Below are positions 52,624 through 60,686 of a DNA stretch of 64,000 bases, piece after piece (within the stretch, counting starts at the first letter, position 1; every line of letters starts with the position of its first letter). Source of the stretch: Lentimicrobiaceae bacterium (lineage in GTDB: Bacteria > Bacteroidota > Bacteroidia > Bacteroidales > F082). Below the pieces are notes generated by a model. It was not told the origin of the DNA and ran no database searches. It saw nothing but the letters and a program-made list of their open reading frames with translations. The stretch is from contig SUWS01000005.1 in assembly GCA_015061365.1 (NCBI GenBank), forward strand, positions 1 to 64,000, in the 5' to 3' direction. Both the position numbers and the translations under genes were made by a program.

Positions 52624-52716
52624 TTAGGGTCAACAGTCAACAGTCAACGGACAACAGACACTGCCCTATATGTCAAACACAAGGACTGTTGTCTGTTGTC
52701 TGTTGTCAATTGTCTT
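52624..52716. repeat. GTTGTCY array, inverted halves
   Basis: Read on the minus strand from purE, ACAACAG units follow its stop, and after a 27-nt spacer the complementary GTTGTCC-GTTGACT-GTTGACT units end just before the rhomboid ATG. Confidence 0.85.
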
Positions 52717-52718
52717 TA

Positions 52719-53222
52719 TCAATTAGTCTTGAAATTATATTTTATCTCTTTAAGGTCTTCGTTTGCCTTGGCGATTTTCTTTTTAAGACCTTCTTTATAG
52801 TCGACGACTTTCTTCGCTATGTTTTCATCAGCTACTGCGAGCATCTGTGCCGCGAGGATTGCTGCATTGAGAGAAGCGTTGATACCTACCGTCGCTACAG
52901 GTATTCCTGGAGGCATCTGTACTATTGAGAAGAGAGCGTCCATTTCCATGGCTGTTCTTACCGGTATTCCGATGACCGGTATAGGTGTCATCGCTGCTAT
53001 CACACCTGGAAGATGTGCTGCCATGCCTGCTGCTGCAATGATGACTTTTATGCCGCGAGCCTGAGCGTTGCGAGCGAATTCCTCAACCAACTCTGGAGTA
53101 CGGTGAGCGCTAAGAGCATTCATCTCAAAAGGAATACCCATCTCATCTAAAAACTTTATGCCACTTTCTAAAACAGGAAGATCGGAAGTGCTTCCCATGA
53201 TGATACTTACTACTGGATTCAT
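52719..53222 (-). CDS. purE: N5-carboxyaminoimidazole ribonucleotide mutase PurE (class I)
   Basis: This product is 167 residues from ATG 53222 ([17 protein letters not shown]). It converts N5-CAIR to CAIR in purine synthesis. The substrate loop GSTSDLPV and the catalytic-site segment SAHRTPEL are intact, followed by the glycine-rich [16 protein letters not shown]. No purK is adjacent, as is common. The promoter (-7 box 53241-53248) sits between the ATG and a GTTGTCY array. A longer start at 53243 overlaps this box and is not preferred. Confidence 0.94.
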   Translation of the reverse strand: MNPVVSIIMGSTSDLPVLESGIKFLDEMGIPFEMNALSAHRTPELVEEFARNAQARGIKVIIAAAGMAAHLPGVIAAMTPIPVIGIPVRTAMEMDALFSIVQMPPGIPVATVGINASLNAAILAAQMLAVADENIAKKVVDYKEGLKKKIAKANEDLKEIKYNFKTN

Positions 53223-53240
53223 ATTGTTATTCGTTTTCTG

Positions 53241-53248
53241 CAAAGATA
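53241..53248 (-). promoter_or_regulatory. -7 box for purE
   Basis: Minus-strand TATCTTTG. The array end GTTGAC lies 6 nt upstream. Confidence 0.6.
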
Positions 53249-53251
53249 ATA

Positions 53252-53325
53252 AAAGTCAACGGATAGCGGACAACGGTCGACAGATTTTTTTTGAGTCTGA
53301 GAAATTGATAGTTTAGAAGTCTCTT
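53252..53325 (-). repeat. GTTGTCY and CTCAG words upstream of purE
   Basis: Minus-strand TTTCTCAGACTC, a run of A, then CCGTTGTCC, GCTATCC and GTTGAC at the promoter. Confidence 0.7.
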
Positions 53326-53329
53326 TGAC

Positions 53330-53773
53330 TTATCTCTTCTTTTCGAAGAATCCTTTCAGTAGTTTGAGACATTCTTCATATAGTATGCCTTTTTGTATTT
53401 TCGTCTTTGGATGTAGGAGGTTGCCGTGTTTGCTGAAGCCGTTTTTGGTATCGTCGCAAGCCCATACCACCCTGCTGATATGAGAATGTGCCAAGGCTCC
53501 CGCGCACATCACACAAGGTTCTAAGGTTACATATAAGGTGCAGTCGTCGAGGTATTTGGCTCCCATATTATTGAAGGCAGCTGTCAAGGCGAGCATCTCT
53601 GCATGAGCCGTAACATCGTTAAGTTGCTCTACCTGATTATGAGCACGTGAGATAATCTTGTCGTTACATACTATGACAGCGCCGACAGGCACCTCGTCGT
53701 TTTCCTCAGCTATGAGAGCCTCGTTAAGTGCCTGTCGCATATAATGTTCGTCGGAGAAAATAGAAAGCTTCAT
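53330..53773 (-). CDS. tadA: tRNA adenosine(34) deaminase TadA
   Basis: This 147-residue zinc-dependent deaminase converts A34 to inosine in tRNA-Arg(ACG). The zinc/catalytic motifs are intact: HAEMLAL (His and catalytic Glu, about 57-63) and PCVMCAGAL (about 86-94), with the start IFSDEHYMRQALNEAL as in TadA. Overlaps the MORN lipoprotein gene by 4 nt (ATGA), so translation is coupled. Last gene of a four-gene minus-strand unit that begins with the GT2 gene. Confidence 0.94.
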   Translation of the reverse strand: MKLSIFSDEHYMRQALNEALIAEENDEVPVGAVIVCNDKIISRAHNQVEQLNDVTAHAEMLALTAAFNNMGAKYLDDCTLYVTLEPCVMCAGALAHSHISRVVWACDDTKNGFSKHGNLLHPKTKIQKGILYEECLKLLKGFFEKKR

Positions 53774-54204
53774 CTTAGGTCGCGATTAACTTCTTTGAGT
53801 AACTTACCTTCTTCATCATAGAACTTCCAGATGCCGACTTCTTTTCCGTTTTCATAGTTACCTACGTAGTGGATGTTCCCGTTTTCGTGATATACAACAG
53901 CTTCGCCATTTCTGATGCCATCGACGAAATCTCCTGTACTCAGCAGATTACCGGATTTGTAATATGACTCGAATCTTCCGTTTCTCTTGTCGTTGACAAT
54001 AGGTCCGTCGAGATGTTTCATGCCTTCCATATAATACCAGGTTTCCCTGATGCATGTCTTGTTGCCGTCTTTGTCGATTCTATAATATCTTACTTCCTTG
54101 CGGCTTCCGTCTTCATGTTTTGTGATTATGTCTTCATAGATATTGGTACGTTCACATGATGACAACGCCGCGAATATGAATAATGCAAATAATAACTTCT
54201 TCAT
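53770..54204 (-). CDS. MORN/YwqK-repeat lipoprotein
   Basis: This 144-residue product has a lipoprotein signal (MKKLLFALFIFAALSSC). The mature part has four MORN-like repeats: KHLDGPIVNDKRNGRFESYY, SGNLLSTGDFVDGIRNGEAV, NGNIHYVGNYENGKEVGIWK, followed by FYDEEGKLLKE. Proteins of this kind are sometimes annotated as YwqK-type antitoxins, but here it is embedded between pyrC and tadA (4-nt spacing on one side, 4-nt overlap on the other), so a housekeeping or envelope role is as likely. The function is not known. Confidence 0.85.
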   Translation of the reverse strand: MKKLLFALFIFAALSSCERTNIYEDIITKHEDGSRKEVRYYRIDKDGNKTCIRETWYYMEGMKHLDGPIVNDKRNGRFESYYKSGNLLSTGDFVDGIRNGEAVVYHENGNIHYVGNYENGKEVGIWKFYDEEGKLLKEVNRDLR

Positions 54205-54208
54205 AAAA

Positions 54209-55576
54209 TTATCTGTTAAATGTCAAACGTTTGCCTCTGTAATCTTCTTTGAAAGTGCCGTCGTGATAAACTAATTCGCCGTTGACGAAGGTGTGTGTCA
54301 CGCTGCAGCTGAGTTCCATGCCGGCGTAGCCTGTCCATCCGCATTTGTAATGAACGTTCTCGTTGGTGATAACCTGTTTCTTTTTCGGGTCAACCAAAAC
54401 TAAGTCGGCGAAATATCCTTCTCTGATAAAACCTCTTCTGTCTATCTTATATAAGATGGCAGGATTGTGCGACAAAAGTTCCACAGCTTTTTCTATTGAG
54501 AAAGCCTGTTGTCTGTCGAATGACAATTCCAAGGTTCCCAAGAGAAGATGCTGTATAGAAGTGCCTCCCGACGGAGCGGAGAAGTAAGGCTTGTTTTTCT
54601 CTTCAAAAGTATGAGGCGCATGGTCTGTCGCTAAGATGTCGATATGTCCGTCGATACATGCTTGTATCAAAGCTAACTTGTCGTTTTCTGTTTTTACAGC
54701 AGGATTACATTTCAGGAAGTTACCCTTTCTGTCGTAATCTCTATCATCGAACAGAAGATAATGCAGACATGTCTCAGCTGTTATTTTCTTGTCTTTTAAT
54801 GGTATGTCGTTTCTGAAAAGACTGACTTCTTTTGCTGTGGAGAGATGAAGGATATGAAGCTGTGTTCCGTATTTTGAGGCGAGTTCCGCTGCTTGTGACG
54901 ATGTCTTGTAGCAAGCCTCCGCGCTACGTACGAGAGGATGTATGGAAGTAGGAGCGTTGTCGCCGTATCTCTCTTTGAACATCTCCATGTTTCTGCGGAT
55001 GATATCCTCATCTTCGCAATGTGTCGCGATAAGACATGGAGCTTCTGAGAAAAGACGTTGCAAGGTATGACTGTTGTTGACCAACATATTTCCCGTGCTC
55101 GATCCCATGAAGACCTTGATGCCGCATACTTCTTTAGGGTTGGTTTTGAGTGCTTCTTCGATATTGTCGTTCGATGCTCCCATGTAGAACGAGTAGTTTG
55201 CCATTGACTTCTCTGCGGCTATGTCGTATTTGTCTTGAAGCAGCTGCTGTGTCAATGTATTAGGTACAGTGTTGGGCATATCCATGAACGATGTCACTCC
55301 GCCTGCTACTGCGGCACGGCTTTCCGTTGCGATGTCGCCTTTGTGTGTCAAGCCCGGATCACGGAAATGAACCTGATCGTCGATGGCTCCTGGAAGTAAC
55401 AGAAGTCCGGTAGCGTCGATGATCTCATAACCTTCAGAATCCTGTTGTCTGTTGTCCGTTGTCTGTTGTTTATCTGCGGGAATTATCTTCTCTATTGTAT
55501 CTCCCAAAATGACAACACTTGCCAAGAAAGACTTTCCTTCGTTGACAAGTGTTGCGTTTTTTATTATGTATCTCAT
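54209..55576 (-). CDS. pyrC: Dihydroorotase
   Basis: This 455-residue amidohydrolase closes carbamoyl-aspartate to dihydroorotate in pyrimidine synthesis. The metal-site block reads DDQVHFRDPGLTHKG: the first His of the usual His-x-His is Gln here. Other ligands are intact (THCEDE, HILHLSTAKE, ATDHAPHTFEE). Residues 36-48 (KQQTTDNRQQDSE) are encoded by four ACAACRG words, the same as in intergenic arrays, and lie in a surface loop of the small domain. Overlaps the upstream GT2 gene by 4 nt. Identity is secure; the Gln may reflect a Bacteroidota subfamily or weaker catalysis. Confidence 0.92.
   Translation of the reverse strand: MRYIIKNATLVNEGKSFLASVVILGDTIEKIIPADKQQTTDNRQQDSEGYEIIDATGLLLLPGAIDDQVHFRDPGLTHKGDIATESRAAVAGGVTSFMDMPNTVPNTLTQQLLQDKYDIAAEKSMANYSFYMGASNDNIEEALKTNPKEVCGIKVFMGSSTGNMLVNNSHTLQRLFSEAPCLIATHCEDEDIIRRNMEMFKERYGDNAPTSIHPLVRSAEACYKTSSQAAELASKYGTQLHILHLSTAKEVSLFRNDIPLKDKKITAETCLHYLLFDDRDYDRKGNFLKCNPAVKTENDKLALIQACIDGHIDILATDHAPHTFEEKNKPYFSAPSGGTSIQHLLLGTLELSFDRQQAFSIEKAVELLSHNPAILYKIDRRGFIREGYFADLVLVDPKKKQVITNENVHYKCGWTGYAGMELSCSVTHTFVNGELVYHDGTFKEDYRGKRLTFNR
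55438..55482 (-). repeat. ACAACRG heptamer array inside pyrC
   Basis: Coding-strand units ACAACAG-ACAACGG-ACAACAG-ACAACAG, four in a row and in frame. Confidence 0.9.
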
Positions 55577-56310
55577 GATTTTTTAGGTTTAATTTTGCCG
55601 ATCATTCCTCTCCATCTCAGGTTGATGACACCGAAGATAGCTTCTTTGAAGATGCCTTTCGACATTTTCGATGTACCTTCGGCGCGGTCGGTGAAGATGA
55701 TAGGAACTTCCTTGATAGTGAAACCGAGTTTCCAAGCTGTATATTTCATCTCGATTTGGAAAGCGTAACCTATGAATTTCACCTTGTCCAAATCTATAGT
55801 TTCTAACACTTTTCTTGTATAGCAGACGAAACCTGCGGTGGTGTCTCTTGTCTTCATTCGCGTGACGAAACGTACGTAAGCTGATGCGTAATACGACATC
55901 AAGACACGTCCCATAGGCCAGTTGACGACGTTGACGCCGGTGATATAACGTGATCCTACCGATACGTCGGCACCATTGGCGCATGCGTCATGCAACTTGA
56001 TGAGGTCGTCCGGATTGTGTGAAAAATCGGCATCCATCTCGAAAACATATTTATAATGACGAGCCAAAGCCCATTTGAAACCGTGGATGTAGGCGGTGCC
56101 AAGTCCTAACTTGCCTTTCCTCTCTTCGATGAAAAGCCTTTCCGGAAATTCCTGCATCAGACGTTTTACGATGTCGGCAGTGCCGTCAGGACTGTTATCT
56201 TCTATGATGAGAATATCAAACGACATCGGCATGGAGAAAACGTAACGGATGATTCTCTCGATGTTTTCCTTCTCGTTATATGTCGGTATGATGACTAAAT
56301 TCTCTGACAT
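55573..56310 (-). CDS. Polyprenol monophosphomannose synthase-like glycosyltransferase (GT2)
   Basis: This 245-residue GT-A enzyme transfers a hexose from its nucleotide sugar to polyprenyl phosphate. The N-terminal Asn-Glu/Asp-rich blocks are present: IIPTYNEKENIERII, ILIIEDNSPDGTADIV and the metal-binding FEMDADFSHNPDDL. No C-terminal membrane domain exists, as in soluble DPM1-type enzymes. The operon is GT2-pyrC-MORN-tadA with ATGA overlaps. Promoter box at 56354-56361. The sugar, probably mannose, is inferred from family resemblance. Confidence 0.9.
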   Translation of the reverse strand: MSENLVIIPTYNEKENIERIIRYVFSMPMSFDILIIEDNSPDGTADIVKRLMQEFPERLFIEERKGKLGLGTAYIHGFKWALARHYKYVFEMDADFSHNPDDLIKLHDACANGADVSVGSRYITGVNVVNWPMGRVLMSYYASAYVRFVTRMKTRDTTAGFVCYTRKVLETIDLDKVKFIGYAFQIEMKYTAWKLGFTIKEVPIIFTDRAEGTSKMSKGIFKEAIFGVINLRWRGMIGKIKPKKS

Positions 56311-56353
56311 ATATGTGTGTATTAATTTGTTTTTGTTTAAAATGTTATCGCTA

Positions 56354-56361
56354 CAAAGTTA
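56354..56361 (-). promoter_or_regulatory. -7 box for the GT2-pyrC-MORN-tadA operon
   Basis: Minus-strand TAACTTTG, 43 nt upstream of the ATG. Confidence 0.5.
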
Positions 56362-56402
56362 ATAATTAATTTTATAACTTCAACGATTAACACCTTTAAA
56401 TA

Positions 56403-58916
56403 TTATTCATGATAATAAATTCGTTTCACTCTTTGCGAGATGCTTGTCAATATCTCGTAAGCTATTGTGTCGCAGGCTTCCGCTATTCTCTCTATGCTAT
56501 GGTTTTCATCAAACAGGATCGCGGTGTCGTTTTCCTTGCATTCGATGTCTGTAAGATCTATCATGCACATATCCATACATATATTGCCTATTATAGGCGC
56601 GGCTTTACCGTTGACGTAGAAACAGGCGTTGCCGTTGCCGAGTTGTCGTTTCAATCCGTCGGCATAGCCTATAGGCACGACACCGATCTTCGACTTTCTA
56701 TTGATGACGCCTCTTCTGCTGTAACCTACAGTCTCTCCGCATTCATATTCCTTGATCTGTACTATTGTGGTTTTTAATGAGACTACGTTTTTCAACTTAC
56801 CTCTGTCTTCATCGCAAGGTGGCACGCCATAAATGCCGATACCTAATCGCACCATGTCATATTGATAATCGGTGAAACGACTGATGCCCGCGCTGTTCAG
56901 TATGTGACGCAGGATCTTATATGGAAAAGCTTCGATGATCTTGGAACTCATCTCTTCGAAGTTGTTGATCTGAAGCGAAGTGAAGTCGTTGAACTTTTCG
57001 CTGTCGCTGCCTGCGAGATGAGAGAAAACGCTCTTCACTATAATATTACTGTTTTTTTTCAGTCTTGTGAGAAGCTCGTCGATGTCGTCTTTCAGGAATC
57101 CGAGACGATGCATTCCTGTATCTAACTTGATGTGGATCCCGATAGGAGACTTCAAAGGTTTCTCTAATTTCTTGATGGCATCTTCCAACAAGGTGAGGCT
57201 TCTGAAACTGTATATGTCGGGTTCTAAGTTATTCTTGATGATGCTCTCAAAAGTGTTTGCTTCAGGAGTCATCACCATGATAGGGAGGCTGATGCCCTTG
57301 CGACGGAGTTCTATTCCCTCGTCGGCGTATGCTACTGTGAGATAATCGGCGCGATGGAACTCGACTACGTTGGAGACTTCGAAGTTGCCGCTTCCGTAAG
57401 CGAAGGCTTTCACCATCACCATGAGTTTGGTGCCGCTCTTTAGCTTTGAACGATAGTAGTTCATGTTTTTGACGAGGCTGTCGAGATTTATCTCTAAGAT
57501 ACTCTCGTGGGCTTTCTCTTCTAAAAGACGGCTTATCTTCTCAAAACTGAAGTCGCGCGCTCCTTTCAACAGAATCATCTGATTATGGAAGTCTTCGATT
57601 TTATGGTTCGTCAGGAAGTCTTTAGTGTCTTTATAGAAAATCTTATTTATATCGAATTTGTTCTGCTGACGCGACATCGCCTCTCCGATCCCTATGAGTG
57701 AAGTCACGCCTTTGTTCCTGAGGAGATGCGCGATATTCTCGTAAAGGTCTTCTTCTTTGAGTTCGCTTTGCAGTATGTCGGAGAGTATGACGACTTTCTC
57801 TTTACTATGATGATGCTGGTTCATGAAATCTAACGCTATCGTCAGAGAGTTGAAATCGGAATTGTAGCTGTCGTTGATGACTTCGCAGTTGTTGATTCCT
57901 GATTTCAGTTCCATGCGCATCTCAATAGGACATAGCTGCTGCATCTTTGTCTCTATGACATTATCTGGTATTCCCAATCTCATGGCGGCGAGCCAGCAAT
58001 GTATTGCATTCTCGATGGAAGCGTCGTCGGTGAAAGGGATCCTGATCTTTTGAATCTGAGAATCTGAGAATCCGGAAATCTGAGAGTCGTTTTGAGTTTG
58101 AGAGTTTCTTCTGACAGCCGAGATAATAGTTTCTCCTTCACCTTTTTCTATTGAATATATTTGAACGTCGGCTTTGTTATCTTTCCTGCTCCACGAGAAA
58201 GTGTTGATGTTTTTTTTCTCGACAGCTTCTTTTATTTCCTTATGGTCGGAGCAATAGATCAATGTGTCAACTTTTAGAAACAATTTCAGTTTCTCTTCGA
58301 CTTTATGTCTTATGTTATCGAAGTTCTTTCCGTGAGCTTCGCCTATATTGGTGAATATTCCTATGGTTGGTCTTATTATCTTCTCGAGATTCTGCATCTC
58401 GCCGGGACGTGATATTCCCGCCTCGAAAATAGCAGCCTGATGCAGTTCGTTGAGTTGCCATACCGACATCGGCACACCTATCTGCGAGTTGTAGCTTTTG
58501 GGGCTTCTTGCCACCGGCATCTCAGGACTGAGTATCTGATAGAGCCATTCTTTTATGATTGTCTTTCCGTTGCTTCCGGTGATGCCTACGACAGGGAGAC
58601 AGAAATTCTTGCGATGATGAGCCGCTAACTCCTGGAGGGCTTTCAAAGTGTCTTCAACGACGATGAAGTAGGAGAGGGGATATAGAGATGAAAGGGATTC
58701 TTCCACCACGAAACATCGTACTCCTTTGTTATATAGTTCGTCAATATATTTGTTGCCGTTGTTACGGTTGCTTTTCAGCGAGAAGAACAACGTGTTTCCC
58801 GGACTTGTCAGAAGTCGGCTGTCGAAGAGCAATTCCGTGATGACGAGAGATGGGTCACCCTTACCTTCAATTCTGCCCTTGACTATTGATGCTATTTTTT
58901 CTATTGTATAAGTCAT
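56403..58916 (-). CDS. Bifunctional MurF ligase / alanine racemase
   Basis: This product of 837 residues is a fusion typical of Bacteroidota, combining addition of D-Ala-D-Ala to the UDP-MurNAc-tripeptide (N-terminal half; ATP loop GITGSNGKTIIKEW near 103-116) with alanine racemase (C-terminal half; PLP lysine in VMVKAFAYGSG, and the catalytic Tyr region VGYSRRGV). Residues about 271-290 (NSQTQNDSQISGFSDSQ) are encoded by CTGAGAAT-family words that replaced a loop of the MurF central domain. ATG at 58916 starts the MurF motif TYTIEKIA; the longer frame includes the promoter. The -7 box lies only 4 nt upstream, so the mRNA is probably leaderless. Confidence 0.93.
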   Translation of the reverse strand: MTYTIEKIASIVKGRIEGKGDPSLVITELLFDSRLLTSPGNTLFFSLKSNRNNGNKYIDELYNKGVRCFVVEESLSSLYPLSYFIVVEDTLKALQELAAHHRKNFCLPVVGITGSNGKTIIKEWLYQILSPEMPVARSPKSYNSQIGVPMSVWQLNELHQAAIFEAGISRPGEMQNLEKIIRPTIGIFTNIGEAHGKNFDNIRHKVEEKLKLFLKVDTLIYCSDHKEIKEAVEKKNINTFSWSRKDNKADVQIYSIEKGEGETIISAVRRNSQTQNDSQISGFSDSQIQKIRIPFTDDASIENAIHCWLAAMRLGIPDNVIETKMQQLCPIEMRMELKSGINNCEVINDSYNSDFNSLTIALDFMNQHHHSKEKVVILSDILQSELKEEDLYENIAHLLRNKGVTSLIGIGEAMSRQQNKFDINKIFYKDTKDFLTNHKIEDFHNQMILLKGARDFSFEKISRLLEEKAHESILEINLDSLVKNMNYYRSKLKSGTKLMVMVKAFAYGSGNFEVSNVVEFHRADYLTVAYADEGIELRRKGISLPIMVMTPEANTFESIIKNNLEPDIYSFRSLTLLEDAIKKLEKPLKSPIGIHIKLDTGMHRLGFLKDDIDELLTRLKKNSNIIVKSVFSHLAGSDSEKFNDFTSLQINNFEEMSSKIIEAFPYKILRHILNSAGISRFTDYQYDMVRLGIGIYGVPPCDEDRGKLKNVVSLKTTIVQIKEYECGETVGYSRRGVINRKSKIGVVPIGYADGLKRQLGNGNACFYVNGKAAPIIGNICMDMCMIDLTDIECKENDTAILFDENHSIERIAEACDTIAYEILTSISQRVKRIYYHE
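58048..58107 (-). repeat. CTCAGATT word array inside murF-alr
   Basis: Coding strand: ACTCTCAGATT, TCCGGATT, CTCAGATT, CTCAGATT in frame. Confidence 0.85.
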
Positions 58917-58920
58917 GCAG

Positions 58921-58928
58921 CAAAAATA
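58921..58928 (-). promoter_or_regulatory. -7 box abutting the MurF-Alr start
   Basis: Minus-strand TATTTTTG ends 4 nt before ATG, so transcription should start at or within a few bases of the start codon. Confidence 0.55.
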
Positions 58929-58995
58929 ATGAAAAACAAATAAACATACGTCAAAAAATAACTTCCTTTTATATCTTATCAATAAAAATTAATTG

Positions 58996-59003
58996 TAACT
59001 TTG
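58996..59003 (+). promoter_or_regulatory. -7 box for cysS
   Basis: TAACTTTG, 25 nt before the ATG. Confidence 0.55.
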
Positions 59004-59027
59004 CAACTATTGAAAAAATAATAAATC

Positions 59028-60500
59028 ATGGAAAACAACCTTTTTATATACAACAGCTTGACTCGTAACAAAGAGTTGTTCAAGCCTCTCAACGCACCTC
59101 ATGTGGGAATGTATGTCTGCGGTCCTACCGTCTATGGCGACGCTCACTTAGGTCACGCTCGACCTGCAATCACATTCGACTTGGTGTTTCGTTACCTCAA
59201 ACATTTAGGATATAAAGTACGTTACGTCCGTAATATCACCGACGTAGGTCACCTTGAACATGATGCCGACGAAGGCGAAGATAAAATCGCAAAGAAGGCT
59301 CGCCTTGAGAACCTTGAACCTATGGAAGTGGCTCAATATTATAAAGACCGCTATCATGCAAGTATGGATAAACTTAACGTCTTGCGTCCTTCTATCGAAC
59401 CTCACGCTTCGGGTCATATCATCGAGCAGATAGAGATGATACAGAAAATCCTCGACGCAGGTTATGCCTACGAATCAAACGGTTCTGTTTATTTCGATAT
59501 AGAAAAATATAATAAGGACTTCCGTTATGGAATGCTCTCCGGACGTAATGTCGAAGAGATGCTCAACAATACTCGCGAACTTGCTGGTCAGTTAGAGAAG
59601 AGAAACGGTGCCGACTTCGCTTTATGGAAGAAAGCCGAACCTAAACATATCATGCGTTGGAACTCACCATGGGGCGAGGGCTTCCCAGGATGGCACGCCG
59701 AATGTTCTGCCATGAGCTGTAAATATCTCGGCGAACAGTTTGACATTCACGGCGGCGGCATGGACCTTATCTTCCCTCATCACGAATCAGAAATCGCTCA
59801 ATCAATGGCATTTAACGGCGGTAAGCAGCCTGTCAGATATTGGATGCACAATAATATGATTACCTTGAACGGACAGAAGATGGGCAAGTCGCTCGGCAAT
59901 GCGATGTCGCTCGAAGACTTCTTCGCTGGTAATCACGCTTTGTTGGAACGTCCTTATCCACCAATGACGATACGTTTCTTCGTGCTTCAAGCTCAATATC
60001 GTAGCACTCTCGATTTCTCTAATGAGGCATTACAAGCCGCGGAGAAAGGTTACAAACGTCTCATGGAAGCTGTTAAGATTGCTAACACATTGACTGCCAC
60101 AGAAGGTGCGGAAGACCTCGGCGTACAAAAGATTATCGACGCTTGCTACGAAGCTATGAACGATGACTTCAACAGCCCTATCGTGATAGCAAATCTCTTC
60201 GAGGCTGTGAGAATGGTCAATACTGTGAAAGACGGCAACGCTAAGATTAATGCACAAGAGTTAGAACTTTTAAAACAGTTGTTCCAATCTTTCGTCTTCG
60301 ATATTTTAGGACTTTTAGACACAGAAGCAGGTGGCGACGATGGCTTAGTCGACGGCTTGATGGAGACTATCATCGACATCAGAAAAGAAGCGAGAGCTAA
60401 GAAAGACTGGACGACCAGCGACATCATCCGCGATAAGCTCGCCGCTTTAGACATAGTCCTGAAAGACGGTAAAGAAGGTACGACCTGGAGTAAGAAATAG
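59028..60500 (+). CDS. cysS: Cysteinyl-tRNA synthetase
   Basis: This 490-residue class I aminoacyl-tRNA synthetase charges tRNA-Cys. The HIGH-type motif [14 protein letters not shown] is near residues 33-46 and the KMSKS-type motif [12 protein letters not shown] near 282-293. Zinc ligands are in the usual places (Cys31 in MYVCGP, Cys in [13 protein letters not shown]). The C-terminal domain is standard. Transcribed alone; the stop codon TAG runs straight into CTGAGAAT words. Confidence 0.95.
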   Translation: MENNLFIYNSLTRNKELFKPLNAPHVGMYVCGPTVYGDAHLGHARPAITFDLVFRYLKHLGYKVRYVRNITDVGHLEHDADEGEDKIAKKARLENLEPMEVAQYYKDRYHASMDKLNVLRPSIEPHASGHIIEQIEMIQKILDAGYAYESNGSVYFDIEKYNKDFRYGMLSGRNVEEMLNNTRELAGQLEKRNGADFALWKKAEPKHIMRWNSPWGEGFPGWHAECSAMSCKYLGEQFDIHGGGMDLIFPHHESEIAQSMAFNGGKQPVRYWMHNNMITLNGQKMGKSLGNAMSLEDFFAGNHALLERPYPPMTIRFFVLQAQYRSTLDFSNEALQAAEKGYKRLMEAVKIANTLTATEGAEDLGVQKIIDACYEAMNDDFNSPIVIANLFEAVRMVNTVKDGNAKINAQELELLKQLFQSFVFDILGLLDTEAGGDDGLVDGLMETIIDIRKEARAKKDWTTSDIIRDKLAALDIVLKDGKEGTTWSKK

Positions 60501-60536
60501 AATCTGAGAATCTGAGAAACTGAAAATCTGAGAATT
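60498..60536 (+). repeat. CTGAGAAT array after cysS
   Basis: TAGAATCTGAGAATCTGAG and further units, in sense polarity relative to cysS. Confidence 0.8.
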
Positions 60537-60558
60537 TTTCATTTATTTTTGACTTATT

Positions 60559-60608
60559 AAGACGTGTCAATGTATGTTTATGTTTTAAACTATCATTGGC
60601 ACGTCTCT
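60559..60608 (+). repeat. AGACG-CGTCT hairpin
   Basis: AAGACGTG.CAATG pairs with CATTG.CACGTCT, loop about 22 nt; same type as at 23240 and 44716. Confidence 0.8.
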
Positions 60609-60627
60609 ATTTGCTGACTCGATGACT

Positions 60628-60666
60628 TAAAAAATAATTGTACATTGTAAATTGCTAATTGTTAAT
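60628..60666 (-). repeat. ACARTTA array (inverse polarity) before lepA
   Basis: Plus-strand AATTGTACATTGTAAATTG, then CTAATTGTTAAT, i.e. the complement of the words that follow stop codons elsewhere. It may contribute the TTG of the lepA -33 region. Confidence 0.75.
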
Positions 60667-60671
60667 TTTCT

Positions 60672-60679
60672 TATCTTTG
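60672..60679 (+). promoter_or_regulatory. -7 box abutting the lepA start
   Basis: TATCTTTG ends 7 nt before ATG (60687): the transcript is probably leaderless or nearly so. Confidence 0.6.
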
Positions 60680-60686
60680 CAGCAAT

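Noticed and set aside
53770..54204. YwqK-type antitoxin
   Set aside because: The MORN repeats match that label, but the gene sits in a tight operon of housekeeping genes and no toxin is adjacent.
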